Shown here: positions 1-9,938 of the stretch, one piece after another
Position numbering within the stretch: position 1 is the stretch's first letter
Layout: each line of letters starts with the position of its first letter
From: Campanula takesimana
Lineage: Eukaryota; Streptophyta; Magnoliopsida; Asterales; Campanulaceae
Direction: 5' to 3'
Assembly: GCA_026119855.1 (NCBI GenBank)
Contig: JAOWBW010000163.1
Span: forward strand, 620,001-684,000
DNA length: 64,000 nt
Program-made: the position numbers and the translations under genes
Notes under the pieces: model-generated
The model's input: the letters and a program-made list of their open reading frames with translations, nothing else
Database searches by the model: none
What the model was told of the DNA's origin: nothing

Positions 1-1
1 T

Positions 2-2209
2 GAGTATATTGAGACGAAGCTGGTTGTTTTCTATGCGAAGTGTAATCTTTTTGAGGTCGCCACTCGTTTGTTCTGCAGACTCTCTGATCAGAATGTGTTT
101 TCTTGGGCTGCCATGATTGGACTCTATTGTAGGATGGGTTTAAATAGAGAAGCTTTGTTGGGTTTTGTTGAAATGATTGAATATGGATGTGAGGCTGATA
201 ATTTCATCGTTCCGAATGTGTTGAAAGCTTGTGGGGCATTGCAATTGATTGGATTCGGTGAAGGGGTTCATGGGTATGTGGTAAAGATGGGTTTGGAAGG
301 TTGTGTTTATGTAGCAAGTAGTCTTATAGACATGTATGGGAAAGTTGGGGTTTTGGAAAGTGCAAGGAAGGTATTTGATAAAATGCCTGAAAGAAACGTT
401 ATCACTTGGAATTCGGTGATTGTTGGATATGTGCAGAATGGAATGTATGAAGAAGCCATTGGAGTGTTTTACAATATGAGAAAAGAAGGCGTTAATCCGA
501 CTCATGTTACTATGGGGAGCTTTCTTTCGGCTTCAGCGAATTTATACGCTATTGAAGAAGGTATGCAGGGTCATGCAGTTGCCATTCTAAGTGGCTTAGA
601 TTTGAATTCCATGTTGGGTAGTTCCATAATTAACTTCTATACAAAGATTGGTTTGATCAAGGAAGCGGAGCTAGTATTTAGTAAGATGCATGACAAAGAT
701 GTGGTAACATGGAATTTGCTAATATCTAGTTATGTGCAATCTGGTCGGGTTGAAAATGCATTTGGTTTGTGCCACTCTATGAGATTAGAGGGCTTAAGGT
801 TTGATTCTGTCACACTGGCATCAATATTATCAGCTTCAGCTAATACTAAGAGTTTAAAACTTGGCAGAGAAGCACACTGTCATTGCATTAGAAATAATCT
901 GACGTCCAATGTGGATGTAGCTTGCAACCTTATTGATATGTATGCCAAATGTGATAGAATGATGAATGCCAGACACGTTTTTGACATTACAGCAAATAAA
1001 GATCTCGTGTTGTGGAATAAACTTATGGCAGCTTATGCAGAACTAGGTTTGGCTGGTGAGAGCTTGAAGTTATTTTATCAGATGCAATTAGACAATGTTC
1101 CGCCAAATGTAGTTTCATGGAATTCAATCATTTTAGGTTTCCTGAGAAATGGCCAGGTAAAGGAGGCCATGGATATGTTCTTGGAAATGCAATCACTAGG
1201 CATCCAGGCTAATATAATTACGTACACCACTCTTATCAATGGAATGGCTAAAACTGGGTTTAGCAATGAAGCTATTTCGATGTTCCAGCAAATGCAAGTG
1301 TCAGGAATTAGACCCAATAGTGTAAGCATCGTTGGCATTCTCTCAGCTTGTAGGGATAAAGCATCTTTACAGTGTGGAAGAGCCATACATGGGTATATTG
1401 TAAGGCGCAACATCTATTTATCTGCTCAACTAGTAACATCTTTAGTGGATATGTATGCCAAATGTGGGACATTAGATCAAGCGAAAAAGGTTTTCGATCT
1501 GATTATAACCATGGAGTTGCCTTTGCCTTTGTATAATGCTATGATATCTTGTTATGCATCGTATGGTCGTGGTGTAGAAGCCCTTGCTCTATTTAAACGG
1601 CTCGAGAAGGAAGGTGTAAAACCAGATAACATAACTTTCACTTGCGTTTTATCAGCTTGTAGACACTCGGGGCTAATAATTAAGGGTTTGGAGATTTTTG
1701 TTGATATGATTAAAAAGCACGATATAAAGCCAAGTAAGGAACATTATGGTTGCGTGGTTAGTCTTCTTTCTCAATGTGGAAATAGGGAAGAAGCTCTTCG
1801 ACTAATCGCAGCCATGCCTCTAAAGCCTGATGAGCATATATTAGGTTCCTTACTTTCTGCTTGTCGAGAACTAAATGAGACTGAACTTGCTAAGTATTTA
1901 GCCGAACGTTTATTAAAAGTGGATCCGGAGAATTCTGCAAACTACGTGGCTCTTTCGAATGCATTTGCAGCTGCAGGAAGATGGGACAAGAAATCGGAGA
2001 TGAGAATGTTGATGAGAGAGAAAGGACTTAGAAAGAAGCCTGGGTGCAGTTGGATTTATATTGGAAATGAACAACACGTGTTTGTTTCTGGAGACAGATC
2101 ACACACACAAATTGAAGATATTCATCAGACATTGGATTTATTGGGAACGGAGATGAAAGCAGTGGGATGTGATTCTCTGGTAGGTAATTCTGAACTTTTA
2201 TGTTCTTGA
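2..2209 (+). CDS. CRR21: PPR protein, E/E+ subclass, CRR21-like (5' truncated by window edge)
   Basis: The frame is open from base 2 to the TGA at 2207-2209, giving 735 residues; the N-terminus, including any transit peptide and about 95 residues by comparison with the ~830-residue Arabidopsis protein, lies upstream. There is no ATG near the edge, so no start is assigned. The protein is a run of PLS-type PPR motifs (for example FSWAAMIGLYCRMG near residue 33 and ITWNSVIVGYVQNG near 135), followed by an E domain (about residues 640-685, KKPGCSWI) and a short E+ tail, with no DYW domain. Order and wording match CRR21 as I remember it (YIETKLV, NVFSWAA, VPPNV, GCSWI). CRR21 is a chloroplast factor required for C-to-U editing of ndhD site 2, needed for the NDH complex. 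No intron or frameshift is visible. Orthology is inferred from memory; another E+ PPR is the alternative. Confidence 0.8.
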   Translation, partial: EYIETKLVVFYAKCNLFEVATRLFCRLSDQNVFSWAAMIGLYCRMGLNREALLGFVEMIEYGCEADNFIVPNVLKACGALQLIGFGEGVHGYVVKMGLEGCVYVASSLIDMYGKVGVLESARKVFDKMPERNVITWNSVIVGYVQNGMYEEAIGVFYNMRKEGVNPTHVTMGSFLSASANLYAIEEGMQGHAVAILSGLDLNSMLGSSIINFYTKIGLIKEAELVFSKMHDKDVVTWNLLISSYVQSGRVENAFGLCHSMRLEGLRFDSVTLASILSASANTKSLKLGREAHCHCIRNNLTSNVDVACNLIDMYAKCDRMMNARHVFDITANKDLVLWNKLMAAYAELGLAGESLKLFYQMQLDNVPPNVVSWNSIILGFLRNGQVKEAMDMFLEMQSLGIQANIITYTTLINGMAKTGFSNEAISMFQQMQVSGIRPNSVSIVGILSACRDKASLQCGRAIHGYIVRRNIYLSAQLVTSLVDMYAKCGTLDQAKKVFDLIITMELPLPLYNAMISCYASYGRGVEALALFKRLEKEGVKPDNITFTCVLSACRHSGLIIKGLEIFVDMIKKHDIKPSKEHYGCVVSLLSQCGNREEALRLIAAMPLKPDEHILGSLLSACRELNETELAKYLAERLLKVDPENSANYVALSNAFAAAGRWDKKSEMRMLMREKGLRKKPGCSWIYIGNEQHVFVSGDRSHTQIEDIHQTLDLLGTEMKAVGCDSLVGNSELLCS

Positions 2210-2816
2210 TTGCTACTTCATTGGCCTTGTGAAAAAAGGCGACGTAAGAATTTTGTGGGCAAGTTATCAACAGGGAATTTTTGTTTGATGCGGTAGATGA
2301 AAACATTCAAGCACACTATTGCATATCTGCAAAACTTACTGCAAAAGTAAAAGAAAGTGGTAGCAAAAGGCTACTCATTCATGCGAAGTCAAACCATGAC
2401 TTGTGCAGTATCGTGTTTCCAGCCGAAGCAATGCATTTAAACTTCACTTCTGAAGCTTAAAGGAAATTTGGGTATTTAAGTGAGATTATTTATTTTGATT
2501 TAAAAGTAAATTCAAGGTGGCCATCTTGGCTCGTATAGGAAATGGTGATCTTTCAAATGCAGGGAAGCATGAATGAGTATCGGATATCTTGTACATAGAG
2601 GGCTGCTAACGCATGTAAAAAAGCACTGTAAAGCATTTTGATACTATCCTGGTTACAGCTCGGAGGACTGAAGTGAACCAGGTTCATAACATTAAACCTT
2701 TTGTTATTGTACATTTTCAATACCATCAAATTAGAATTTTTATCCAGGCCCAGCTTATATCACTTTACTTCATATGGTTCCTTCCCTGCATCAAGATCAT
2801 AACTGATATTTATATA
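2210..2816. other. 3' flank of the PPR gene, no further gene seen
   Basis: This stretch presumably contains the 3' UTR of the PPR gene. I see no clear polyadenylation signal, coding potential or repeat in it. Confidence 0.5.
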
Positions 2817-3068
2817 TTCCCTGTGTCCCAAAATGATCATCCTACTTTTTTGCCGTTACTATGAATGCACTTTGAGCATTAGTTTTAGATTGATGTAATC
2901 ACTCTAATAAAAATCTAAAACTTGTTATTGACAATATCGTTGATGGTGTATCAATAACAAGTTTTAGATATTCATTAGGATAATTAAATCAACTTAAAAT
3001 TATGGCTCAAAATTCATTCACAATAACGGCAAAAAAAAGTAGGAAGATCATTTTTAGACAGGGGGGAG
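2817..3068. mobile_element. Stowaway-type MITE
   Basis: The element is flanked by TA on both sides (2815-2816 and 3069-3070). Its imperfect terminal inverted repeats read TTCCCTGTGTCCCAAAATGA on the left and the complement of a ...CATTTTTAGACAGGGGGGAG end on the right. Subterminal arms (AATAAAAATCTAAAACTTGT against its inverse) extend the foldback. It belongs to the same family as the copy at 6323-6578. It is noncoding, about 250 bp, as expected for a Tc1/mariner-derived MITE. Confidence 0.8.
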
Positions 3069-3332
3069 TATTTGGTTTGCAATCATTTTTCAAGCCCCCT
3101 CAACTAGGATTTTGAATGCAAGAAATATCATATTCCCTTCATTTTGTTGAATGAGTCCAAATTTGAAATTCAAACAATTAAATCGCATTGAGAGCAACGA
3201 TGGTAAACTTACAAAAGACATAAGCTTGATCTTTGATTATATGTTCATTTGTTGGCTACTTGGAGTTATGATTTCCCAAAAGGGAGTACTACCTAAGTGG
3301 CTATGGATTTGGACTATATTCAGGCACTAGTA

Positions 3333-3870
3333 CACATAATGTTCAGTTAGTTTTACTTCATCAAGAATCCAGAATATTGTACAAGAAAATGGTATGTTGC
3401 ATAAAAAAGGTTAAAGGGAGATAACTTCTATGCCAAAAAGTTGTTGTCACACTTTGCCTTTTAATTCTAGCTGAAATGTGAAAAACCGATATTGGTCCCA
3501 AGTCTGGAGTTGCTCAAATACTAGTACGATGGATTCGATATCTTCATGCACACTCCATCGTAGTTTGTATGATTCAATATCTAATAGGTTTTGCATTTTG
3601 ACTGTCTTAAGGTGTTGGCACACATATGTTCAGTAAGTTTCACTTCATTAAGAATCCAGAATGTTGTCCAAGGATATTGAATGTAGCAAAAAAAATGTTA
3701 AGAAAGGGAGAAACTTCTATGCCAAAAGGCCCAAATAGTTGTCACACTTCGGCTTTTATTTTTTATTTAAAAAAAAAAAAAAAAACTGGTATTGGTCCTA
3801 TGTTTAGAGTAGCTTAAATTCTAGTACGGTGGATTTGATATCTACGTGTAGACTCCATCATAGTTTGTAT
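3333..3870. repeat. Diverged tandem duplication, ~287-bp offset
   Basis: Blocks recur about 287 bp apart. GTTCAGTTAG at 3341 matches GTTCAGTAAG at 3628, each followed by TTTCACTTCAT-like text, AAGAATCCAGAAT, ACTTCTATGCCAAAA, TTGTCACACTT and a CTAGTACGATGGATT-like block. The second copy has a long A-run near 3770-3785. No coding capacity was found. Confidence 0.7.
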
Positions 3871-4237
3871 TATTAACATTACGTTACGACTGCTTAGTTT
3901 TATTCATAACTGAGGATTTATAGTTTGTAAAACTGCAGTTCTGAGATGAGAAACACAACTGTTGCTTATGTTCTTGTTGTGTTGATTATTTTGCAAAGGG
4001 AAGATATAATATTTGGCTCAAGTGAAGCTATGGTCATTGAGATTATAATGCTGGCACATGAAGCATTTGAAAAGGGAGTGGTGTATGTTGCTGGTAAAGG
4101 TGGAATTAGCATGTGAGAAAAAGACATCCATACTCAAAATCTTTTTATTTGCTGACCACTACAACAGAAAGTGCACTTTGTTGCTCCCACAAGCAAAGAA
4201 CCAAAATGAGATTGTGTGCCTGAGTTTTGCTCCAAGT
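3871..4237. other. Intergenic, nothing recognised
   Basis: AT-rich sequence with short open frames only. No TE ends, RNA gene or regulatory element could be supported. Confidence 0.4.
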
Positions 4238-4334
4238 GCTCGGACTCTTTGTTTACCTCGCCGGACTTGTCTCGACAAGACTAAAATACGAGTGTCCGAC
4301 ACTGGTACGGCGGGGTAAATTAAAGAGTCCGAGC
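4238..4334. repeat. 97-bp inverted repeat (hairpin, MITE-like)
   Basis: The arms GCTCGGACTCTTTGTTTACC and its near-perfect inverse, ending AAAGAGTCCGAGC, enclose a core with a smaller palindromic segment (GTGTCCGACAC). No clear target duplication was found, so the class is unknown. Confidence 0.65.
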
Positions 4335-4350
4335 ATCAGAGGTTTTGTGT

Positions 4351-4385
4351 GGGTGGGTGGGTGGGTGGGAGGCGTGGGGGGGGGG
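4351..4385 (+). other. G-quadruplex-prone G tract
   Basis: Five GGG runs separated by single T residues at 4351-4369 are followed by a run of ten G at about 4376-4385. This fits the canonical G4 pattern with one-base loops on the plus strand. Function is unknown. Confidence 0.7.
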
Positions 4386-4742
4386 AGTGTTTTTTTTCAC
4401 TTCCCACCCTTTTTCTTCATATTTTCTACTTTCAGTTATAACTACCGAAGCGTGAGCACTTGAATTAGGACAAGCCTCAAGCATGAGCGGATTGGGTAAA
4501 TTTGAAAAATTATAACTGGCCCCTATGAGGTTTGATTTTGTCTCACTTTCCCGCTTCTACTGATATTTAGTAATAAAATGACTATTTTACCCTTTGAGGG
4601 GTAGTGACATTTGCACCAACCTCGGGATGGGCGATGAAATTAACGCGGGGAGGATGTGTTGTGGGTGTGTTAAAAAGTGTATGAAATGATCACCTACACT
4701 ATGCCCTCCATCATCCTTCATCTGTACTACTACAGCAACAAT
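4386..4742. other. Intergenic, possible old TE remnant
   Basis: Text around 4490-4640 (AACTGGCCCCTATGAGG and similar) resembles decayed subterminal DNA of plant Mutator-like elements, but no matching second end is visible. No gene was seen. Confidence 0.3.
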
Positions 4743-5017
4743 GCAAATGATGGGGAAAATATAGATTTATGCCCTTGTAGTTAGGTCTAAGATGCAGATA
4801 TGCCCTTATACAAGTTAATTGCCATATTAACCCCCATACTTAAGAAAAATGTGTGGAGATTAGGACTCCGTCATTTTTTCCGTCAAAATTATAACGGAAT
4901 GGCTGAGTAGGCATCCTAGTTGGCATGTGAAATTTATCATTTGGCAAAAAAATTCCCAAGTGGAATTTTTTGAGTAGGATGAGTTCAAAAGTACGTCAAT
5001 TTGATGTTGAAAATATC

Positions 5018-5034
5018 AAAAAAAAAAAAAAAAA

Positions 5035-5065
<31 letters not shown>

Positions 5066-5080
5066 CAAAACAAAACAAAA
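5018..5080. repeat. A-run plus (CAAAA)8 microsatellite
   Basis: An A-run at 5018-5040 is followed by eight perfect CAAAA units at 5041-5080, inside the Mutator-like element. Confidence 0.95.
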
Positions 5081-5556
5081 TAAATAAATTAAAATGTCTT
5101 TTTCATATTTTCTTAACCATCTTCATCATCTTCTTCACATCACCATTCACCGCCATGAACCAACCCAGAAATTGAACAAAAAATGTCATCTTCCCTAGTT
5201 TATTAAGCCATCACCCACCCTTCACTGTCTCCTCCGGCTACTCCAAACTCCGACCAATGCCTCCCTTTTACCGATCATAGATTTAGCCTGTAAAATAATG
5301 CACCAAGCTCGTACAAAAAAATGAGACAGGGACAAACGGGTTGTACAATCAGTTCTCCCCCAAATCAATGAGAAAACTCTGTACAACTGTACAACAACTT
5401 TCGACTCCGGCCCAGTCACCGAGTCGCCGGAAATCCTACCACGCCCTAGACAAATGTTGAATTGCAGATTGTTGATTGTGAAAATTAGGGTTCCGATTTT
5501 GCTTGTTCTTGTGTTGATTCTTGGCAGAGTTTGTTCAATTTCTGCTATAAATTTTG

Positions 5557-5771
5557 TTGGGTGGAGGAAGAAGGGAGTGGAGGCTGTAAAGTGGGAGAAG
5601 AAGAAGGCACCTTTATGGTTCAGATTTTTGTTATGGTGATAGTGGTAGTGGTAGACAATGGCGGGGGTGGTGATAGTGGTGGTAGCTCGGTAGTTACAAT
5701 CGAGAGTTGGGTGGTGGAAGAAGGGAGTGGAGGCTGTAAAGTGGGAGAAGAACGAAGAAGGCACCTTTATG
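5557..5771. repeat. Direct duplication of ~62 bp inside the MULE
   Basis: The block beginning TTGGGTGGAGGAAGAAGGGA at 5557 recurs at 5707 as TTGGGTGGTGGAAGAAGGGA. Both run through GTAAAGTGGGAGAAGAA to GGCACCTTTATG. About 85 bp of GGTGGT-rich sequence separates the copies. Confidence 0.85.
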
Positions 5772-6322
5772 TTTTTCTTTTTATTATTATTTTGTGTGTT
5801 TTTAAAAATTTATTATCAATAAAACGACGTCTTTTTGTGATCAGGAAGTCCATTTGACAAGAAAAAATCCAAGTGTGCGCATTAAATAGCCAAATAAGTT
5901 GCCTACTCAACCATTTCGTTAGAATTTTGACGAAAAGATAACAGAGTCCTAATCTCCACATATTTTTCTTAAGTACGGGGGCTAATATGAAAAATAAATT
6001 GTATAATGGCATATCTGCATCTTAAACTTAAGTACAGGGGTATAAATTTATATTTTCCCGCAAATGATGCTTGGCAAGTCCCAAAGAAAAGCTACTCTGT
6101 CTCTGTGTTTGTGTCTGTTGTTGTGAGTGGATTTTGTTTATTTTGTGCACAATGTACTTCTTCATAAACAACATAAATGTGTTTGTCAACTCCCAAAGAA
6201 AAGTGTAGTGTGTGTGCTTAAAAGTAGTGGATATATTGATTCCTTTGCTGTTGAACTATCCCTTGCTTTATAATTCAAAGTTAAACATAATTCCCAAACT
6301 GAAAAAAAAATATATATATATA

Positions 6323-6578
6323 CTCCCTCCGTCCCAAAATAATCTTCCTACTTTTTTTTTTTCTGTAACTACTACGAATGAACTTTGAGCAATAATTTTA
6401 AATTGTTTTGATAATACTAATGAAAATCTAAAATTTGTTATTGATATATCATTAACAATACTATCAAACAAGTTTTAGATTTTTATTAGGGTAACTAAAT
6501 TAATTTTAAATTGTTGCTCAAAGTTCTTCGTTATATCAGCGAGGAAAAGGTGGGAAGATAATTTTGCGGCGGAGGTAG
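6323..6578. mobile_element. Stowaway-type MITE (right end eroded)
   Basis: TA at 6321-6322 is followed by CTCCCTCCGTCCCAAAATAA; the right end is a degraded inverse (GCGGCGGAGGTAG) before TA at 6579-6580. The internal arms (TTTTAAATTGTTNNGATAA type and inverse) match the element at 2817-3068, so the two are one family. Confidence 0.75.
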
Positions 6579-6819
6579 TACTAAACTATGGATCTTGAAA
6601 AGGAAGCAACGCCACTTGTATAAAGGTTTTACTTCAAAGATAGGGCATTAAATTTATTTCTCAACTACCTGATCGGATTTAAGGGTGTAATTGAACGTTG
6701 CAAAAGGAGTTATGATCTTTTCTACACCGATGATTTAACGGTTCACAGGTAATAAAGTTAAAATTATGTTTAATGTTTCTCCATAATCATTTATGATAGT
6801 AAATCAGACCCAAGAGATA

Positions 6820-7110
6820 TCAGATAATAATGAACGCAAATCAACAACACGGAATTTACGTGGTTCACCAACAACTTATTGGCTACGTCCACGGGCAAAA
6901 AGAAACATGTATATTATTATGGCGGAGAAACAATTACAAGAAGATGATCACACTAATCTATGTTTGCATGAACTTTGATCACAAAGTTCCTAGCTATGCA
7001 AAACCCTAGATATAGAATTATTGATCTCTCTCTATGTCTTTGATCACGCAGAGACTACTAATTTACAACTAGTATTTATAGGCTAGATACCTAAACCTGA
7101 AGTCAGAAGG
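6820..7110. mobile_element. Possible LTR-retrotransposon fragment
   Basis: The text GGAATTTACGTGGTTCACC followed by TTATTGGCTACGTCCACGGG is typical of LTRs of plant Ty1/copia families. No ends, primer site or duplication could be placed, so this is only a probable relic. The open frame here shows no recognisable protein. Confidence 0.35.
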
Positions 7111-7293
7111 AGTCATTAATTAAATCTCAAAAAGATTTAATTACTTTCTTTTTTCTTCTCAAATGTGACTTATTCAAAGTCATTCTTCTCTAACCATTCC
7201 AGTTCGTTTAAGTTCAATCTCTAATGATATTTTCCCATGATTATTAAATTAAAACTTGAAAAGTTGCTTGATGGCCACTTAAATGTTTGCTCA

Positions 7294-7373
7294 AGCTTGT
7301 TAGAATATTAGCATAGCTTTATTCATATTATCATTGTCTTTGAATAAAGATATGCTAATATTCTAACAAAGCT
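7294..7373. repeat. Long perfect-type hairpin, ~32-bp arms
   Basis: The left arm (7294-7325, AGCTTGTTAGAATATTAGCA...) is complementary to the right arm (7341-7373, ...TGCTAATATTCTAACAAAGCT) with about 15 nt between them and very few mismatches. It may be a MITE core or a small-RNA precursor; nothing in the sequence decides. Confidence 0.75.
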
Positions 7374-7724
7374 TTATATGGTGTGACCTCATTTTACTAA
7401 GTGTAGTGGTTGTCTAATAATCTTGTGAATCCACCAAATCTCATTTACTAAATTAAATTTGGATTTTATTTTATTTTATTTTTATTATGATGGGAGCAAT
7501 AGAGATTGTATTTACAAATATTAGTAAAAGGGAAAAGAACAGCCATTATCCTCTGTGTTTTGCAATAATTAAAAAGTATGCTCACACTCACACTCATTAT
7601 GAGTTGTATGGAGTACTATGTGTCAATTGTCAAACTAAAATACAGTTAAACTCAGTAATGAACTAAACTGTATCAATAGTTAATATTCATTCCTCGTCCT
7701 AACGGGGAATAGGGGATATAAGTA

Positions 7725-8288
7725 CACGCGCGCGTTCCAATTTAAACTTCAAAAAAAAAATTAGGTACAAGAATTAAGAAAATAGATGATGTGTTGTGAG
7801 TGCGGATGGTTTGATAGGAGAAAGAAAGTGAGGTGCCCTCCGGGCATAGATGAGTTGGTGAAGGAGGCAACATTGCTGGGCTTGCAACCCAAGTGAGGGG
7901 GGTTCGAATCCTGGCATGAGCAACCATAGTGTCATGGAGGAAGGCTCCCTTTGGGCCAGGAGTATAAGGGGCGTTGCTACCCTGACCGTCTCAGACACAT
8001 CCGCGATTTACCACCGCCAGTCAACACTGAGGGGCCAGAGGCTGGTGGCCCAGGATTAGTCCGGCGGAGCTGGGCCGAGCAACCGTAAGTCATGCGAAGC
8101 TGGGAACCTGGGAATCAAAAAAAAAAAAAAAAAAAAAGGTGAGGTAAGAAATAGTTAGTAATTGTTGTGAGTATGACATGTGGGTCTCACAAATAAAAAA
8201 ATATAAAAACTTTTCTTTTTAGGTTTTGAAGTTTAAAATTGGACACTAAAAATGAAAATTTTTAAAGTTTAAAATGGGACGAACGGAG
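7725..8288. mobile_element. Stowaway-like MITE interrupted by a SINE
   Basis: The right end AAATGGGACGAACGGAG before TA (8289-8290) pairs with a degraded left end CACGCGCGCGTTCCAATTTA after TA (7723-7724); the TTTAAACTTC/GAAGTTTAAA arms are visible inside. Removing the SINE at 7835-8137 and one TSD copy leaves about 255 bp, the size of the other Stowaway copies. Confidence 0.6.
7835..8137 (+). mobile_element. tRNA-derived SINE with poly(A) tail
   Basis: A 5' tRNA-like head carries an A-box-like stretch (ATAGATGAGTTGGTG) and a perfect B box (GGTTCGAATCC near 7899). A tRNA-unrelated body follows (TCTCAGACACATCCGCG), then an A-run at 8117-8137. The direct duplication GTGAGGT lies before (7828-7834) and after (8139-8145). 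These are the expected parts of a Pol III-transcribed, LINE-mobilised SINE. It has no coding capacity and sits inside a MITE. Confidence 0.85.
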
Positions 8289-8386
8289 TATTAGGTAAAC
8301 AATTTTTTGAACGTATAGCTATTGTCAGTATAAAGGTAATACTAATTTTATTTTATTTTTAGTTTATAAATTAGTGAAAATTTGCT

Positions 8387-8895
8387 AAAAAACGTGTTTT
8401 ACGCTAAGCTTCGCGTAAAACGTGTTTTTAAGTTGGTGCGGTGGCATTTTTGTAATTAACGGGAAATTGTTTAGCGCTGATCGTAAGTGCCAGTGGTGGT
8501 ATAAAAAAGTGTCAGCACATGTACACTGACACTTATTGACACTACCACTGGTAGTTTTTAATAAGTGTCAGTATCAATGTTAAAAAGTGTCAGTGTAATG
8601 GCTGTCAATTATTAACACTACCATTGGCACTTTTAATAAGTGCCAGTATCAATGTAAAAAAGTGTCAGTGTACTTACTAGCAATTTTTAACATTACCACT
8701 GGCACTTAAGAAAAATACCAGTTTCATGTTTATAAACGTCAGTATGAAATCACTGGCTTTTTGTAATATTAACACTGGGCATTTACTATGGTTGCCAGTA
8801 TTTACGAAAATGCCACCATTTGTTTAGAATAATAATGTCCAGCGTCTTTGAAAAACATGTTTTTCCTTTGCTTAAGGAAAAACACGTTTTTCACA
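8387..8895. mobile_element. Unclassified TIR element with repeated AGTGTCAGTGT core
   Basis: Both ends are hairpin-like and mutually inverted: left AACGTGTTTTACGC...GCGTAAAACGTGTTTTT, right AAAACATGTTTTTCC...GGAAAAACACGTTTTT. Just inside are GGTGGCATTTTTGTAA and its inverse near 8808-8822. The core (8490-8760) repeats TAAGTGTCAGTATCAATGT, AAAGTGTCAGTGTA and CACTACCACTGG-type motifs on both strands. No transposase or reliable duplication is seen. Confidence 0.55.
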
Positions 8896-9032
8896 AGACT
8901 CACTCATAAAATTAATGTATACATCAGCCACCCAATAATTAACATCACTTTTCTTTTTGATGTATTTCAAAGTAAATTTTGTGTTTCTAGCTAAGAAAAA
9001 AATTAGCATAATTTTATTATGATATAAGCATA

Positions 9033-9291
9033 CTCCCTCCGACCCAGCTCACTTGAGACTTTTTGACCAAAATTGGTCAACTTAAGGTCGGTTTGACCAA
9101 CACTTTATATAAATATTTATGATCTGAATAAAAATTTAAAAAATGTAAAATGATCACCATTAAAAATCCTCTCAATAACAATTTTTTGAATTTTTTTTGG
9201 AGCATAAATATTTATATAAAGTGTTGGTCAAACCGACCTTAAGTTGACCAATTTTGGTCAAAAAGTCTCAAGTGAGCTGGGACGGAGGGAG
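9033..9291. mobile_element. Stowaway MITE, nearly full foldback
   Basis: TA flanks (9031-9032 and 9292-9293) enclose ends CTCCCTCCGACCCAGCTCAC and GTGAGCTGGGACGGAGGGAG. The complementarity continues for about 100 bp on each side (GACTTTTTGACCAAAATTGG, AAGGTCGGTTTGACCAACAC and inverses), leaving a small AT-rich loop. A transcript would form one long hairpin. Confidence 0.92.
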
Positions 9292-9557
9292 TATATATTT
9301 TTTAAATATTGAGAAAAGAACTTTAATACTCTATGTGTACCGAATAATTTCCTTATTTGTCATTTTGCATTGTTTTAAAAAAGTTCTTTATGTTTCTACA
9401 ATTTGGGATTTAAATGTGCATGAATGCAACATGACTAGTAAAACAAGTATTTATATTTTTGGCAAAATTGAACAGTTAATTGCGAATATCATTTGATTTG
9501 AGTCTGAAGATTTAATTTGAGACGGAGGAATGGTTCAGTAAAATATTGTAGTAACAT

Positions 9558-9751
9558 TTTTTTTGTCTGAACCATCAGTATCCGAACACCACATTGGATG
9601 CCGACTAATCTGGTTTAAGTCGGGTAGGACCACAAGGGTGGCAAAGCTCTCCCAACAAGCATTTAATACTGCTGCATTCCCAAGGCTCGAACCCGAAACT
9701 TCTAGTTTAACTAAAATACCCGCTTACCAAATAATCAAGGTGCTTGTTGGT
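9558..9751 (-). mobile_element. tRNA-derived SINE (minus strand)
   Basis: On the minus strand, a B box (GGGTTCGAGCC) lies near 9690. The body (AATGCAGCAGTATTAAATGC, AGCTTTGCCACCC, CCGACT...GATTAGTCGG) is typical of widespread plant SINEs, and an A-rich tail lies at 9558-9564. A 17-bp target duplication, AAATATTGTAGTAACAT, is present at 9541-9557 and 9752-9768, so the copy is complete. Confidence 0.88.
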
Positions 9752-9938
9752 AAATATTGTAGTAACATGTGAACACAAGCATCCAATGCTTAAAGCTTCT
9801 TTATTCCAAGAAGCTTTTCTCACACACAAAAGCTAGCTTACAAGATACACATAACTATTTTTTATGTACCACACTAATGATTAATGTGTACACCCAAATA
9901 CCCATGCAGGAGAGGCTTCATCTCCACACACCAAGGTG

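Larger units (their letters stand above)
4753..6059. mobile_element. Mutator-like element (non-autonomous MULE), possible Pack-MULE
   Basis: The ends GGGAAAATATA (left) and its inverse (right) begin inverted repeats of about 165 bp (4753-4915 and 5898-6059), roughly 80% identical by eye. The flanks carry a direct duplication of GCAAATGATG (4743-4752 and 6060-6069), 9 or 10 bp depending on one ambiguous G, diagnostic of Mutator-type insertion. The interior (about 5100-5770) is richer in GC than its surroundings, carries no transposase, and has a locally duplicated stretch. The pieces around 5200-5460 look like coding or UTR sequence of a host gene and could be captured DNA, but I do not recognise the source. 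Confidence 0.8.

Noticed and set aside
68..70. Translation start of the PPR gene at a TTG
   Set aside because: The frame and PPR homology continue upstream to base 2, so the start lies outside the window.
5041..5080. Poly(A)/CAAAA run as a retrotransposed-gene tail
   Set aside because: No flanking direct repeat or processed coding sequence; it sits within the MULE and looks like simple slippage.
5222..5764. A 180-codon minus-strand gene inside the MULE
   Set aside because: Low-complexity N-terminus, no recognisable domain, and it spans a duplicated repeat; better explained as captured or random sequence.
7850..7915. A tRNA gene
   Set aside because: The A and B boxes belong to the head of a SINE with poly(A) tail and target duplication; no cloverleaf with a proper acceptor stem can be drawn.
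9680..9752. A minus-strand tRNA gene
   Set aside because: It is the head of the SINE at 9558-9751, bounded by a 17-bp duplication.
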